Below are positions 43,331 through 50,079 of a DNA stretch of 50,079 nt, one piece after another (positions within the stretch are counted from its first letter, which is position 1; each line of letters begins with the position of its first letter). Under the pieces are notes generated by a model. The model ran no database searches. It worked only from the letters and a program-made list of their open reading frames with translations, and was not told the DNA's origin. The DNA lies in the NCBI GenBank assembly GCA_021531615.1, contig JADYUE010000011.1, positions 1-50,079 of the forward strand, in the 5' to 3' direction. This stretch comes from Fusobacterium varium. GTDB lineage: Bacteria; Fusobacteriota; Fusobacteriia; Fusobacteriales; Fusobacteriaceae. Position numbers and translations under genes: made by a program.

Positions 43331-44616
43331 CAACATTGCCTCAACAATTCATTTAATGAAGTAATTCCCTTTCCTGCTTTCTCTATTCCATCTTCTAATA
43401 ATTTTTTCATTCCTTTTTTCAATGCAATTTTTTCTATTTCTAAGGATGATTCTCCTCGATTTATCATATTTTTTATCTCTACATCTGGAATAAATACTTC
43501 AAAAACTCCTATTCTTCCTCTGTATCCTGTAAAATTACATTTTTCACAACCTTTTTCTACATAAAAATTTAAACCTTTATATTTTTCTGCTTCATATCCT
43601 AAACTCTTTATTTTCTCTTTCCAATATTCATCCTTTACTTTACATTCTGGACAAAGTCTCCTCACCAATCTTTGAGATATGATACAAGAAAGAGAGGCTG
43701 ATATCATATAAGCTGGAATACCTATATTGATTAATCTATCTATTCCCCCTATTGAATCATTTGTATGAATAGTAGATAAAACCATATGTCCAGTTATTGA
43801 GGCTTTTACTGCTATCTCTGCTGTTTCATAATCTCTTATCTCCCCTACCATCAATATATCTGGATCTTGTCTTAAATAAGCTCTCAACATTACAGCAAAA
43901 GTTCTTCCAATCTCATTTTTACTCTGAACTTGATTTATCCCATCTATTTCATACTCCACAGGATCTTCAACTGTTAAAATATTTTCCTGCCCTGTATTTA
44001 ATCTTTTTAAGATACTATATAAAGTACTTGTTTTTCCTGAACCTGTTGGTCCGCTCAATAGAAACATTCCACTTCTTTTATTTAATTGAAAAAGTATCTT
44101 TTCTAACTCAAAACTATCAATATCAAGTTTTTCTAAGTCAAAATCTATAATATTTTGATTCAATATTCTTATTACACATTTTTCACCATTAATTGTAGGA
44201 ATTATAGATACTCTAAAATCTATTTTTTTCCCATCTATATCAAGTTCAAATCTACCATCTTGTGGCATTCTTCTTTCTACAATATCTAAATCTGCCATTA
44301 TTTTTATTCTTGAAATTATATATTGCAAAAAAATAGTTCCCTTTATTTTTCCTACCTCAATTAAAACTCCATCAACTCTATATCTAATTCTAATATATTC
44401 TTTGTAAGACTCTATATGAATATCACTTACCTTCTCTTTTATAGCTTTCAGCAACATTGTATTAACTATCTTTACAACAACTGAATTTTCTTCTAAATCA
44501 CTCTTCTTTTGAAAATATCTACTATTCTCAATATTTTGATTTTTTTCTAATTCTTTAAAAAGAGTTGTCATATCAAAAATATTCTCTTCTAAATTTTCAA
44601 TCTTTGATTTTTTCAT
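43330..44616 (-). CDS. PilB/GspE-family assembly ATPase
   Basis: 428 residues, shorter than PilB/GspE (500-570) because the N-terminal MshEN/N1E part is reduced. Walker A GPTGSGKTSTLYSIL near residue 190, Asp box RQDPDILMVGEIRD near 250, His box MVLSTIHTNDS near 275, and a four-cysteine zinc site (LCPECK, then GCEKCNFTG). It powers pilus or pseudopilus assembly. No PilT-type retraction ATPase is encoded in the cluster, which favours a secretion or non-retracting system. RBS GAGAGGAGTAAT. Confidence 0.92.
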   Translation of the reverse strand: MKKSKIENLEENIFDMTTLFKELEKNQNIENSRYFQKKSDLEENSVVVKIVNTMLLKAIKEKVSDIHIESYKEYIRIRYRVDGVLIEVGKIKGTIFLQYIISRIKIMADLDIVERRMPQDGRFELDIDGKKIDFRVSIIPTINGEKCVIRILNQNIIDFDLEKLDIDSFELEKILFQLNKRSGMFLLSGPTGSGKTSTLYSILKRLNTGQENILTVEDPVEYEIDGINQVQSKNEIGRTFAVMLRAYLRQDPDILMVGEIRDYETAEIAVKASITGHMVLSTIHTNDSIGGIDRLINIGIPAYMISASLSCIISQRLVRRLCPECKVKDEYWKEKIKSLGYEAEKYKGLNFYVEKGCEKCNFTGYRGRIGVFEVFIPDVEIKNMINRGESSLEIEKIALKKGMKKLLEDGIEKAGKGITSLNELLRQC

Positions 44617-44617
44617 A

Positions 44618-44803
44618 TTACTCCTCTCTTTTTATTATTTTAAAACTATTAGAATAATCTGGACTAGAAAGTTGAACATACCTAAAGTAATTTGTAGCAC
44701 CTATTGTTATTCTTATTTTTATTAGCTCCTTACTTCTAACTTCACTAACTATAACTTTAAAGCAAAGAATAAAAAACATTAAAAATATCATTATTTTTTT
44801 CAT
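44618..44803 (-). CDS. Small exported protein in the pilus cluster
   Basis: 61 residues. Signal peptide MKKIMIFLMFFILCFKVIVS followed by about 40 residues without recognised domain. It lies 1 base from each neighbour and has GGAGGATT upstream in the end of the preceding gene, so it is likely translated. Not matched to any pilus component known to me; it could be a small pilotin-like or periplasmic factor, but there is no lipobox. Confidence 0.6.
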   Translation of the reverse strand: MKKIMIFLMFFILCFKVIVSEVRSKELIKIRITIGATNYFRYVQLSSPDYSNSFKIIKREE

Positions 44804-45352
44804 TTATTCAATCCTCCAGTGAACACTATCAGGGTTAAATTTTTTATGATATAGCATTAAATTTTTATATTTCCATTTTTTATCACTTAGATTTCTATAC
44901 ACATTTATTTTGAGAAATTTAACTTTATCAAAACCATAAAAAGAGAGCCTATATTTTACAATTTCATCATAACCAAAAATATATAGACTAAATGATGGAG
45001 TAATATTTCCATGTTTTGTTATCTTTACATCTAATTTTTCTACCATTTCATTGTCAAAAACTGAAGAATACTTTAATTTTTCAGGTAATAACTCCTCTCT
45101 TTTTATTCTTCCCATATCTAAAACCTTTATTTTCTTTTGAGCATGTTCTATTTTTATGTTAAAATCATTTTCTGTATCAAAGGCTTCTGAAGTATATTCA
45201 GAAAACAAATTTAAAATCAAAGTTTTAGCTCTCTGTACATCTTGTCTCTCTTGAAGTTTCTCATAATAAAATACGCTTAAATAACTTATTCCAAGCACTA
45301 ATACCACTGATATAATGATCTCTATATAAGTGAACCCTCTATCTTTTTTCAT
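44804..45352 (-). CDS. Minor prepilin, GspH/FimU-like
   Basis: 182 residues. Leader MKKDRG, then FTYIEIIISVVLVLGISYL with Glu at +5. The beta-rich C-terminal region and its place at the head of the operon suit GspH/FimU. RBS AGAGGATAT before ATG. It is the first gene of the pilus operon; upstream, CATATATTAAAG may hold a -10 but no good -35 was seen. Confidence 0.75.
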   Translation of the reverse strand: MKKDRGFTYIEIIISVVLVLGISYLSVFYYEKLQERQDVQRAKTLILNLFSEYTSEAFDTENDFNIKIEHAQKKIKVLDMGRIKREELLPEKLKYSSVFDNEMVEKLDVKITKHGNITPSFSLYIFGYDEIVKYRLSFYGFDKVKFLKINVYRNLSDKKWKYKNLMLYHKKFNPDSVHWRIE

Positions 45353-45551
45353 ATATCCTCTTTTTTATGTTTTTAACAAATCTTTAATATATGATACAAT
45401 GGTTTCTTATCTTTAAAAAGGATTTAGAGAATTAAATTTGCACTTTTAAATTTTAATGAGCCTTATAAATATTGATATTTTAACTAGCAGAAAAACAATT
45501 ATAATGTTAAAATAAATTTAACTACAACTATTTTAAAACTTTGGAGAAAAG

Positions 45552-46601
45552 ATGAAGGAAAAAAATATTAATATTTTAAAACGATCATTTCTTGTAGCTA
45601 TTGCTGTAGCTATCTCAATTCATGTATGTAATTTTTTTAATCTATCCCACTTTTATGCTGGTATTGGAGCTTTAAATGTTTCAGATTTAAATGATTCAAA
45701 AACAAGAAAACAAGCTTATGATAGGGTTATAACTACTGTTTTTGGGGGAACAATTGCTTGTATCATATGTATGTTAGGATTTCAAGAAAATCTTATTATG
45801 TATGTATTTGGTCTATGTCTTGTCTGTTGTTTTAATGAGATAGTAGTCAAAGTCCCCTCTGCTGTAGGTTGTATTGCATTTACATATATTATGTTAAATG
45901 TTGATCCTGATAAAACTCCTATTAATTATCTTTTAGAAAGAGTTATCGGAACTTTTGCTGGAGTAGCAGCCATCTCTATTGTTATCACTCTGTATAACTA
46001 TCTTTTTAATAAAGAAGAGATGAAGAAAAAAGTACCACCTACTCCAAAAGGAGATTTAAAAAAACTATTTCTAAAAGGATTAGAGCCTGGACTTGCTGTA
46101 ATTTTAGGACTTTTTCTAGTTAAATTTGTAAATCATTTTTTTGATCCTGCATATATTACAAACTATACTTTATATTATTGTGCCTTAGCTATTGTTGTTC
46201 CTTTCAGACTTGAATGGTCTGAACTTCTTCTGAGAACTAAAGAGAGATTTTTAAGTACTGTCTTTGGTGGTGTAATAGCTTTTATTCTATATTTTTCAGG
46301 ATTCCAAGGTACTTTTTGGTGTAGTGTGGGAATTATTTTAGTTATAATTATTACAGAGATATTTGTAAAAGTTCCTGCTTCATTAGGTGGAATTGTATTT
46401 ATGTTTATCATGGTAAATATGAAAAGACCTGGATTGACACCTATGATCTACTATACAAATAGAGTCTATGGAACTGCTATGGGAATTATTACAATAATAA
46501 TATTTTCATTTCTTTTTAATAAAATAGTTGAAAAATATAAACTTAAAGGTGTAAAATTAGAAAAAACAAAATTTAATAATTTATCTAGGAGGAAAAAATG
46601 A
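45552..46601 (+). CDS. FUSC-type (aromatic acid exporter-like) membrane protein with internal duplication
   Basis: 349 residues. Two halves, about 55-155 and 220-325, repeat the same pattern: VFGGTIACIICMLGFQ ... VKVPSAVGCIAFTYIM against VFGGVIAFILYFSGFQ ... VKVPASLGGIVFMFIM. Each has several membrane segments. FUSC/ArAE relatives export aromatic acids or fusaric acid in other bacteria, but this short form lacks the large cytosolic domain, so its function is uncertain. It overlaps the next gene as ATGA. RBS TTGGAGAAAAG. Confidence 0.75.
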   Translation: MKEKNINILKRSFLVAIAVAISIHVCNFFNLSHFYAGIGALNVSDLNDSKTRKQAYDRVITTVFGGTIACIICMLGFQENLIMYVFGLCLVCCFNEIVVKVPSAVGCIAFTYIMLNVDPDKTPINYLLERVIGTFAGVAAISIVITLYNYLFNKEEMKKKVPPTPKGDLKKLFLKGLEPGLAVILGLFLVKFVNHFFDPAYITNYTLYYCALAIVVPFRLEWSELLLRTKERFLSTVFGGVIAFILYFSGFQGTFWCSVGIILVIIITEIFVKVPASLGGIVFMFIMVNMKRPGLTPMIYYTNRVYGTAMGIITIIIFSFLFNKIVEKYKLKGVKLEKTKFNNLSRRKK

Positions 46602-47053
46602 TTTTTGATACTTTAAAAAACATTAAAAACTACAAAGGGATATCAACTAACCTTGACAAAGCAATTGACAGTATTATGAAAGGAGAATATTTAACAGCTC
46701 CTGCTGGAGTAACTAACATAGATGGAAAAGAAGTTTTCTTCAATGTTCAAGAAAATGTAATTCCTAAAAATGTTGAAGATACAGCTTTTGAAATTCATAA
46801 ACAATATATAGATATTCAACTTATTATAGATGGAGAAGAAAAATTTGGATATGCTACTTTAGAAAATACAACTGCTAAAAATGAATTTAGCCCAGAAAAA
46901 GATTTTCAAGCATTAAATGGAGATGTTGAACTTACTTATACAATGAAAGCTGATAGATTTATTCTTTTCTTCCCTGAAGAACCTCATATGCCTTGCTTAA
47001 AATCTGGAGATACTGAAAAAATTAAAAAAGTTGTTTATAAAATAAAATTTTAA
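46598..47053 (+). CDS. YhcH/YjgK/YiaL (EbgC/NanQ) family protein
   Basis: 151 residues, the usual size. Cupin-like fold protein; EKDFQALNGDVELTY and FPEEPHMPCL near the end are family motifs, with the metal-binding His in FEIHKQYIDIQLI near residue 66. NanQ of E. coli speeds opening of sialic acid, and EbgC supports a beta-galactosidase, so an aldose- or sialate-related role is possible. Translation is coupled to the FUSC gene by a 4-base overlap with AGGAGG upstream. Confidence 0.85.
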   Translation: MIFDTLKNIKNYKGISTNLDKAIDSIMKGEYLTAPAGVTNIDGKEVFFNVQENVIPKNVEDTAFEIHKQYIDIQLIIDGEEKFGYATLENTTAKNEFSPEKDFQALNGDVELTYTMKADRFILFFPEEPHMPCLKSGDTEKIKKVVYKIKF

Positions 47054-47061
47054 AAATTTAA

Positions 47062-47090
47062 TTGACAAAAAAATTTTATAGGTATATAAT
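47062..47090 (+). promoter_or_regulatory. Consensus promoter of the TrpXYZ-like transporter operon
   Basis: -35 TTGACA (47062-47067), 17-base spacer, -10 TATAAT (47085-47090): a perfect sigma-70 consensus. Transcription would start near 47097, right at the first UAG repeat. A promoter this strong followed by a terminator implies control by attenuation. Confidence 0.92.
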
Positions 47091-47121
47091 CACCACAATA
47101 GTAGAGTCGCAAAGGCGACAA

Positions 47122-47133
47122 GTAGAATAGTAG
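47122..47133 (+). repeat. GTAGAATAGTAG repeat, copy 1
   Basis: First of three exact 12-base copies. With its left flank it forms ACAAGTAGAATAGTAG (47118-47133), a 16-base exact match to copy 3. An incomplete copy (AATAGTAG) stands at 47097-47104. Confidence 0.9.
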
Positions 47134-47164
47134 AAAGTCTTAAAAATAAAAAACTTGTAGAATT

Positions 47165-47176
47165 GTAGAATAGTAG
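47165..47176 (+). repeat. GTAGAATAGTAG repeat, copy 2
   Basis: Second exact copy, 43 bases after the first, preceded by another UAG at 47158-47160. It lies about 60 bases upstream of the terminator stem. Confidence 0.9.
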
Positions 47177-47234
47177 GGATCATAAAATATAATAATCAAT
47201 ACACTGTTTTTAGTGTATCTATTTGTGTATAACT

Positions 47235-47272
47235 GCCTTTTTACAATTTTGTAGAAAGGCTTTTTTATTTTT
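47235..47272 (+). terminator. Leader terminator of the transporter operon
   Basis: GCCTTTTTAC (47235-47244) pairs with GTAGAAAGGC (47251-47260) over 10 bp with one G-U, loop AATTTT, then TTTTTTATTTTT. It lies before the RBS and start of the first gene, so it is an attenuator. The 3' arm itself holds a UAG triplet (47252-47254). Confidence 0.92.
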
Positions 47273-47290
47273 AAGGCAAAGGGAGGAAAA

Positions 47291-48262
47291 ATGAGAACAA
47301 GTAGAATAGTAGGATTTGTAGAGATGATTTTTTTAACACTTTTAATATTTCTTTTACAGGTTATACCTGTTAAAGCTAATGAAAAATTTACCATTGGAAT
47401 AACTCAATTTGCAGAACATCCAGCTCTTGATGCTGTAAGACAAGGTTTTGAAGATGAACTTAAAGCTCAAGGAGTTGATGCAAATATTATCTATAAAAAC
47501 TCACAAGGAGATACAGGAGTTGCAGGGGTTATAGCTCAAAAATTTGTTGCAGATAAAGTTGATCTTATCTTTGGAATAGCAACTATCTCTGCTCAAACAG
47601 CTAAACAAGCTACTGATACTATACCAGTTCTTTTTAGTGCTGTTACTGACCCTGTACACTCTCAATTAGTTAATTCTTTAGAAGATGTTGGTGGAAATGT
47701 TACTGGAACAACTGATGCTTGCCCTATGGATAAGCAACTAGCACTATTTAAAAAATTAAATTCTGAAATTAAAAAAATTGGTATTATTTACAATACAAGT
47801 GAATCTAATTCAGAAATTCAAGTAACACAAGCTAAAGAGATTGCAAAAAACTTAGATTTAGAAATTATTGCTGTTGGAGTAAATAATATAAATGATATTC
47901 CACAAGCTATTAACTCTCTCGCATCTAAAGCTGATGCTCTATATGCTGTAACAGATAATATTGTTGCTTCTGCAGCAGGACTTATAGCTAAATCAACTAT
48001 TGAAAGAGGATTGATCTCAATAGCTGCTGAAGAGGGACCTGTAAAAGGTGGACTTCTTATGACTGATGGACTTAGTTACTATGAATTAGGAAAACAAACT
48101 GGCGCTATGGCTAAAAAAATTCTTGTTGATAAAGTTAATCCTAAAGATCTTCCAGTTGAAAGCTTAAAAAATACAACTAAAATCGTCAATGAAAATACAA
48201 TGAAAAAATTAAAATTAGAAAAAAATAATCCAGCTTTTGAAAGAGCTATATTTATAAAATAA
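47291..48262 (+). CDS. TrpX-like ABC transporter substrate-binding protein
   Basis: 323 residues. Signal peptide with cleavage near VIPVKA/NEK; no lipobox, so a free periplasmic protein. Family (PF04392 type, as in pneumococcal TrpX): FTIGITQFAEHPALDAVRQG near 34-53, FGIATISAQTAKQATDTIPVLF and FSAVTDPVHSQLV near 100-130, and VTDNIVASAAG near 222. The protein has no Trp residue. The third GTAGAATAGTAG copy covers codons 4-8. Likely ligand is tryptophan, from family and composition. RBS GGGAGGAAAA. Confidence 0.88.
   Translation: MRTSRIVGFVEMIFLTLLIFLLQVIPVKANEKFTIGITQFAEHPALDAVRQGFEDELKAQGVDANIIYKNSQGDTGVAGVIAQKFVADKVDLIFGIATISAQTAKQATDTIPVLFSAVTDPVHSQLVNSLEDVGGNVTGTTDACPMDKQLALFKKLNSEIKKIGIIYNTSESNSEIQVTQAKEIAKNLDLEIIAVGVNNINDIPQAINSLASKADALYAVTDNIVASAAGLIAKSTIERGLISIAAEEGPVKGGLLMTDGLSYYELGKQTGAMAKKILVDKVNPKDLPVESLKNTTKIVNENTMKKLKLEKNNPAFERAIFIK
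47301..47312 (+). repeat. GTAGAATAGTAG repeat, copy 3, inside the first codons
   Basis: Third exact copy, 10 bases after the start codon's first base, in the region protected by an initiating ribosome. Further UAG/GAG triplets follow at 47319-47323. Binding here could block translation as well as affect the terminator. Confidence 0.9.
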
Positions 48263-48278
48263 TCAAAGGGGTACTTAT

Positions 48279-49136
48279 ATGAATTCACTTATTACTATAT
48301 CATTAGAACAGGGACTTATATTTGCAGTTCTTGCAATAGGAGTATTTATTACATATAAAATATTAGATTTTCCAGATATGTCTGTGGAAGGAACTTTTCC
48401 TTTAGGAGCATTTATCTTTGCAAAATTTATAACAAATGGATTTAATCCTATTTCAAGCACAATATTTGCTTTTATCTTTGGTTCTCTAGCAGGAGTTATA
48501 ACATATTTTCTTCATATAAAAATGAAAATGGCATCTCTTCTTGCTGGGATACTTACAATGACTATTCTTTATTCTGTGAATTTAAGAATAAACTCAAAGG
48601 CAAATATTCCACTATATAATAATAGTTCTATTTTTGATTATGGTAATAAAATTGTTGTCTTAATAGTTATAGTACTTATAATAAAAATTCTTATGGACCT
48701 TTTCTTAAAAACAGAGATTGGATATCTTCTTATAGCTACTGGAGATAATGAAACATTAGTAAAATCTCTAGGTGTCAACTGTGATAAATTTAAACTTCTA
48801 GGTCTTGTTTTATCTAATGGTATTGTAGCTATAAGTGGTGCTTTAATGGCTCAATCTCAAGGATTTTCAGATATCAATATGGGAACTTCAATTATCGTAT
48901 CTGCCCTTGCTTCAATAATAATTGGAGATACAATTTTAAAAAGAAGTACTAAAATAAAGGGAACTACTAGAGCTATATTAGGAGCCATAAGCTATAAATT
49001 AATTGGTGGATTTGCAATAGATTTAGGTTTTGCTCCTACTGATTTAAAAGCTATCAGTGCTGCAATTGTTATTATTTTTATTGGATACAATAATATGTCA
49101 CTTTTCAATTTTAAAAGAAATATTAAAGAGAGGTAA
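48279..49136 (+). CDS. TrpY-like ABC transporter permease
   Basis: 285 residues with about 8-9 membrane segments. Branched-chain/BPD type II permease pattern with YKILDFPDMSVEGTFPLGAF near 26-45 and LGVNCDKFKLLGLVLSNGI near 163-181. It is 16 bases after the binding protein gene (RBS AAAGGGG) and 5 before the ATPase gene. No Trp residue in 285, despite membrane proteins usually being Trp-rich. Confidence 0.87.
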   Translation: MNSLITISLEQGLIFAVLAIGVFITYKILDFPDMSVEGTFPLGAFIFAKFITNGFNPISSTIFAFIFGSLAGVITYFLHIKMKMASLLAGILTMTILYSVNLRINSKANIPLYNNSSIFDYGNKIVVLIVIVLIIKILMDLFLKTEIGYLLIATGDNETLVKSLGVNCDKFKLLGLVLSNGIVAISGALMAQSQGFSDINMGTSIIVSALASIIIGDTILKRSTKIKGTTRAILGAISYKLIGGFAIDLGFAPTDLKAISAAIVIIFIGYNNMSLFNFKRNIKER

Positions 49137-49141
49137 TAACT

Positions 49142-49903
49142 ATGTTAACTATAAAAAATCTTAGTAAAAGTTTTAATGAAGGTACAGAAAATGAGATAAA
49201 TATTTTTAATAATTTTAATCTTGAAGTAGAGGAAAGTGAATTTGTAGCTGTTCTTGGTTCAAATGGTTGTGGAAAAAGTACTCTCTTCAATCTAATTAGT
49301 GGTTCATTAAAAGAAAATAGTGGTACAATAACTTTAAGTGGAAAGAATATAAGCTCTTTAAAAGAGGAAAAAAGAGCTCTTAAAATTGGAAAGGTTCATC
49401 AAGATCCTTCAAAGGGAGTTTCTCCTTCTTTGACAATTTTAGAAAATCTTTCTTTAGCTATAAAGAAAAGTGAAAAATTCTCTTTAAGATCTTTAATAAA
49501 AAAAGATAATATTGAGAGATTTAAAGAAATTTTAAAAGAACTTGATTTAGGGCTTGAAAACAAACTTAATACTCAAGTTAAATTTCTTTCTGGTGGTCAA
49601 AGACAAGCTCTTTCTCTTATTATGGCAACACTTAAAAAACCTGAACTTCTTCTTTTAGACGAGCATACAGCAGCACTAGATCCTAAAACTTCTAAGATGA
49701 TAATGGAAAAAACTAAACAACTTATTGATAAACAAAAAATAACTGCTATGATGATTTCTCACAATTTAAAAGATGCTATAAAATACTCTGACAGAATTAT
49801 CATGCTTGATAAGGGTAGAGTTATTCTTGATGTTAAGAGCAAAAATATAACTGAAGGAGAACTTTCTAAAATCTACACTTCTAAAATGGAAAAAGCTAGT
49901 TAA
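49142..49903 (+). CDS. TrpZ-like ABC transporter ATP-binding protein
   Basis: 253 residues. Walker A GSNGCGKST near residue 39, signature LSGGQRQAL near 149, Walker B LLLLDEHTAALDP near 169 and the switch His in MISHNLKD near 203. HEHTAALDP-type Walker B (DEHTAALD) is common in this transporter group. Third gene of the operon. No Trp residue. RBS GAGAGGTAATAACT. Confidence 0.92.
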   Translation: MLTIKNLSKSFNEGTENEINIFNNFNLEVEESEFVAVLGSNGCGKSTLFNLISGSLKENSGTITLSGKNISSLKEEKRALKIGKVHQDPSKGVSPSLTILENLSLAIKKSEKFSLRSLIKKDNIERFKEILKELDLGLENKLNTQVKFLSGGQRQALSLIMATLKKPELLLLDEHTAALDPKTSKMIMEKTKQLIDKQKITAMMISHNLKDAIKYSDRIIMLDKGRVILDVKSKNITEGELSKIYTSKMEKAS

Positions 49904-49911
49904 AAGAATAA

Positions 49912-49958
49912 AAAGAGGTACTAGATTGATAGTTAAACTACCAATTTAATACCTCTTT
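49912..49958 (+). terminator. Terminator of the transporter operon
   Basis: AAAGAGGTA (49912-49920) pairs with TACCTCTTT (49950-49958); the interior also pairs (ATTG...CAAT, TAG...CTA), giving a long hairpin. The T run is short (three Ts in the stem end). It stands 9 bases past the stop codon. Confidence 0.8.
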
Positions 49959-49973
49959 AAAATTAAGTTTCAA

Positions 49974-50024
49974 TTATCTTCCTATCATACCATTCCATTG
50001 AGCTTCTTCTTCGAGGGTGTGAAC
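49974..50024 (-). pseudogene. Possible C-terminal coding remnant at the right edge
   Basis: On the minus strand a 16-codon frame reads VHTLEEEAQWNGMIGR then stop, but a TAA stands directly before it. The composition looks like a real protein C-terminus that has lost its upstream part. I do not recognise the family. The rest to 50079 is AT-rich with no feature seen. Confidence 0.2.
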
Positions 50025-50079
50025 TTATTTCTGTAAATTAGTACTTTCTATGATAAAATTTATTTATTTAAAAGTTTAG

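Larger units (their letters stand above)
47097..47234 (+). promoter_or_regulatory. UAG-rich transcribed leader of the transporter operon
   Basis: The leader carries UAG triplets at 47099, 47102, 47123, 47128, 47131, 47158, 47166, 47171, 47174 and 47211 (start positions). 47158, 47166 and 47174 are spaced by 5 bases each. There is a small hairpin GTCGC-AAAG-GCGAC at 47106-47119 and a 7-bp hairpin ATACACT...AGTGTAT at 47199-47218. No T-box sequence (GGTGGNACCGCG) and no TGG codons for a Trp leader peptide are present. Recognition by a UAG-binding RNA protein (HutP-like or MtrB-like) is proposed. Confidence 0.6.

Noticed and set aside
47097-47272. T-box or Trp leader-peptide attenuator before the transporter
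   Set aside because: No GGTGGNACCGCG antiterminator bulge sequence, the leader is too short for a T-box, and there is no TGG codon in it for a Trp leader peptide.
47097-47323. Standard MtrB (trp RNA-binding attenuation protein) site
   Set aside because: Many UAG/GAG triplets, but not about eleven with regular 2-3-base spacing; some are directly adjacent. Kept only as a rival explanation.
47140-47394. 84-codon frame on the minus strand
   Set aside because: Runs antisense across the leader and the first codons of the transporter gene, without an RBS.

Overview
The window is very AT-rich. It carries Gram-negative traits (TRAP transporter, periplasmic binding proteins, a secretin, a heptose kinase) together with a Firmicute-like core (DisA, RadA, YceD-RpmF, HutP family) and strong AGGAGG ribosome binding sites. 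This combination points to Fusobacteriaceae, probably one of the more saccharolytic Fusobacterium species. That assignment rests on gene content and translated sequence only. No rRNA, tRNA or CRISPR array was recognised.

Layout. (1) 1-9262: a pectin/rhamnose locus. A leftward operon (rhaM, dctPQM, GH105, kduI cut by the window edge) and an AraC regulator face a rightward rhaBAD operon. The logic is uptake of an unsaturated rhamnogalacturonide, cytosolic cleavage by GH105, then rhamnose to RhaM/A/B/D and the deoxy-ketouronate to KduI. (2) 9272-11294: a purine permease and a deaminase behind a structured leader with a terminator. (3) 11363-15884: a CitMHS-type carrier and a split AtuA-family enzyme, with a textbook sigma-54 promoter and three copies of one palindrome, next to a PAS/sigma-54 activator. 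(4) 15966-28099: a long leftward housekeeping operon (plsX-fabH-[TnpB element]-fabD-acpP-fabF-rnc-radical SAM-rng-coaD-radA-disA) interrupted by a tnpB-only IS605-type element between fabH and fabD. (5) 28339-33829: yceD-rpmF, ychF, gltS with a small exported protein upstream, and an NhaC-family antiporter preceded by a possible 21-residue leader ORF. (6) 33911-45352: a compact type IV pilus/type II secretion-like operon that runs on into a heptose kinase gene, ispF and a HutP-family gene. (7) 45552-47053: a duplicated FUSC-type membrane protein and a YhcH-family protein. (8) 47062-49958: a TrpXYZ-like ABC transporter behind a consensus promoter and a UAG-repeat leader with an intrinsic terminator.

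The most interesting signals are regulatory. The transporter leader at 47097-47312 has three exact copies of GTAGAATAGTAG flanking a terminator, the third inside the first codons of the substrate-binding protein. The three transporter proteins (861 residues) contain no tryptophan at all, which fits a tryptophan transporter. The same window encodes a HutP-family protein, and HutP of Bacillus is a UAG-triplet RNA-binding antiterminator. The link is a hypothesis; a trp RNA-binding attenuation protein (MtrB) encoded elsewhere is the main rival. Other notable points are the unassigned leader upstream of the deaminase, the sigma-54 module with its sites, the secretin with an inserted carboxypeptidase-regulatory-like domain, and the TnpB element that separates fabD from an apparent promoter and ribosome binding site.
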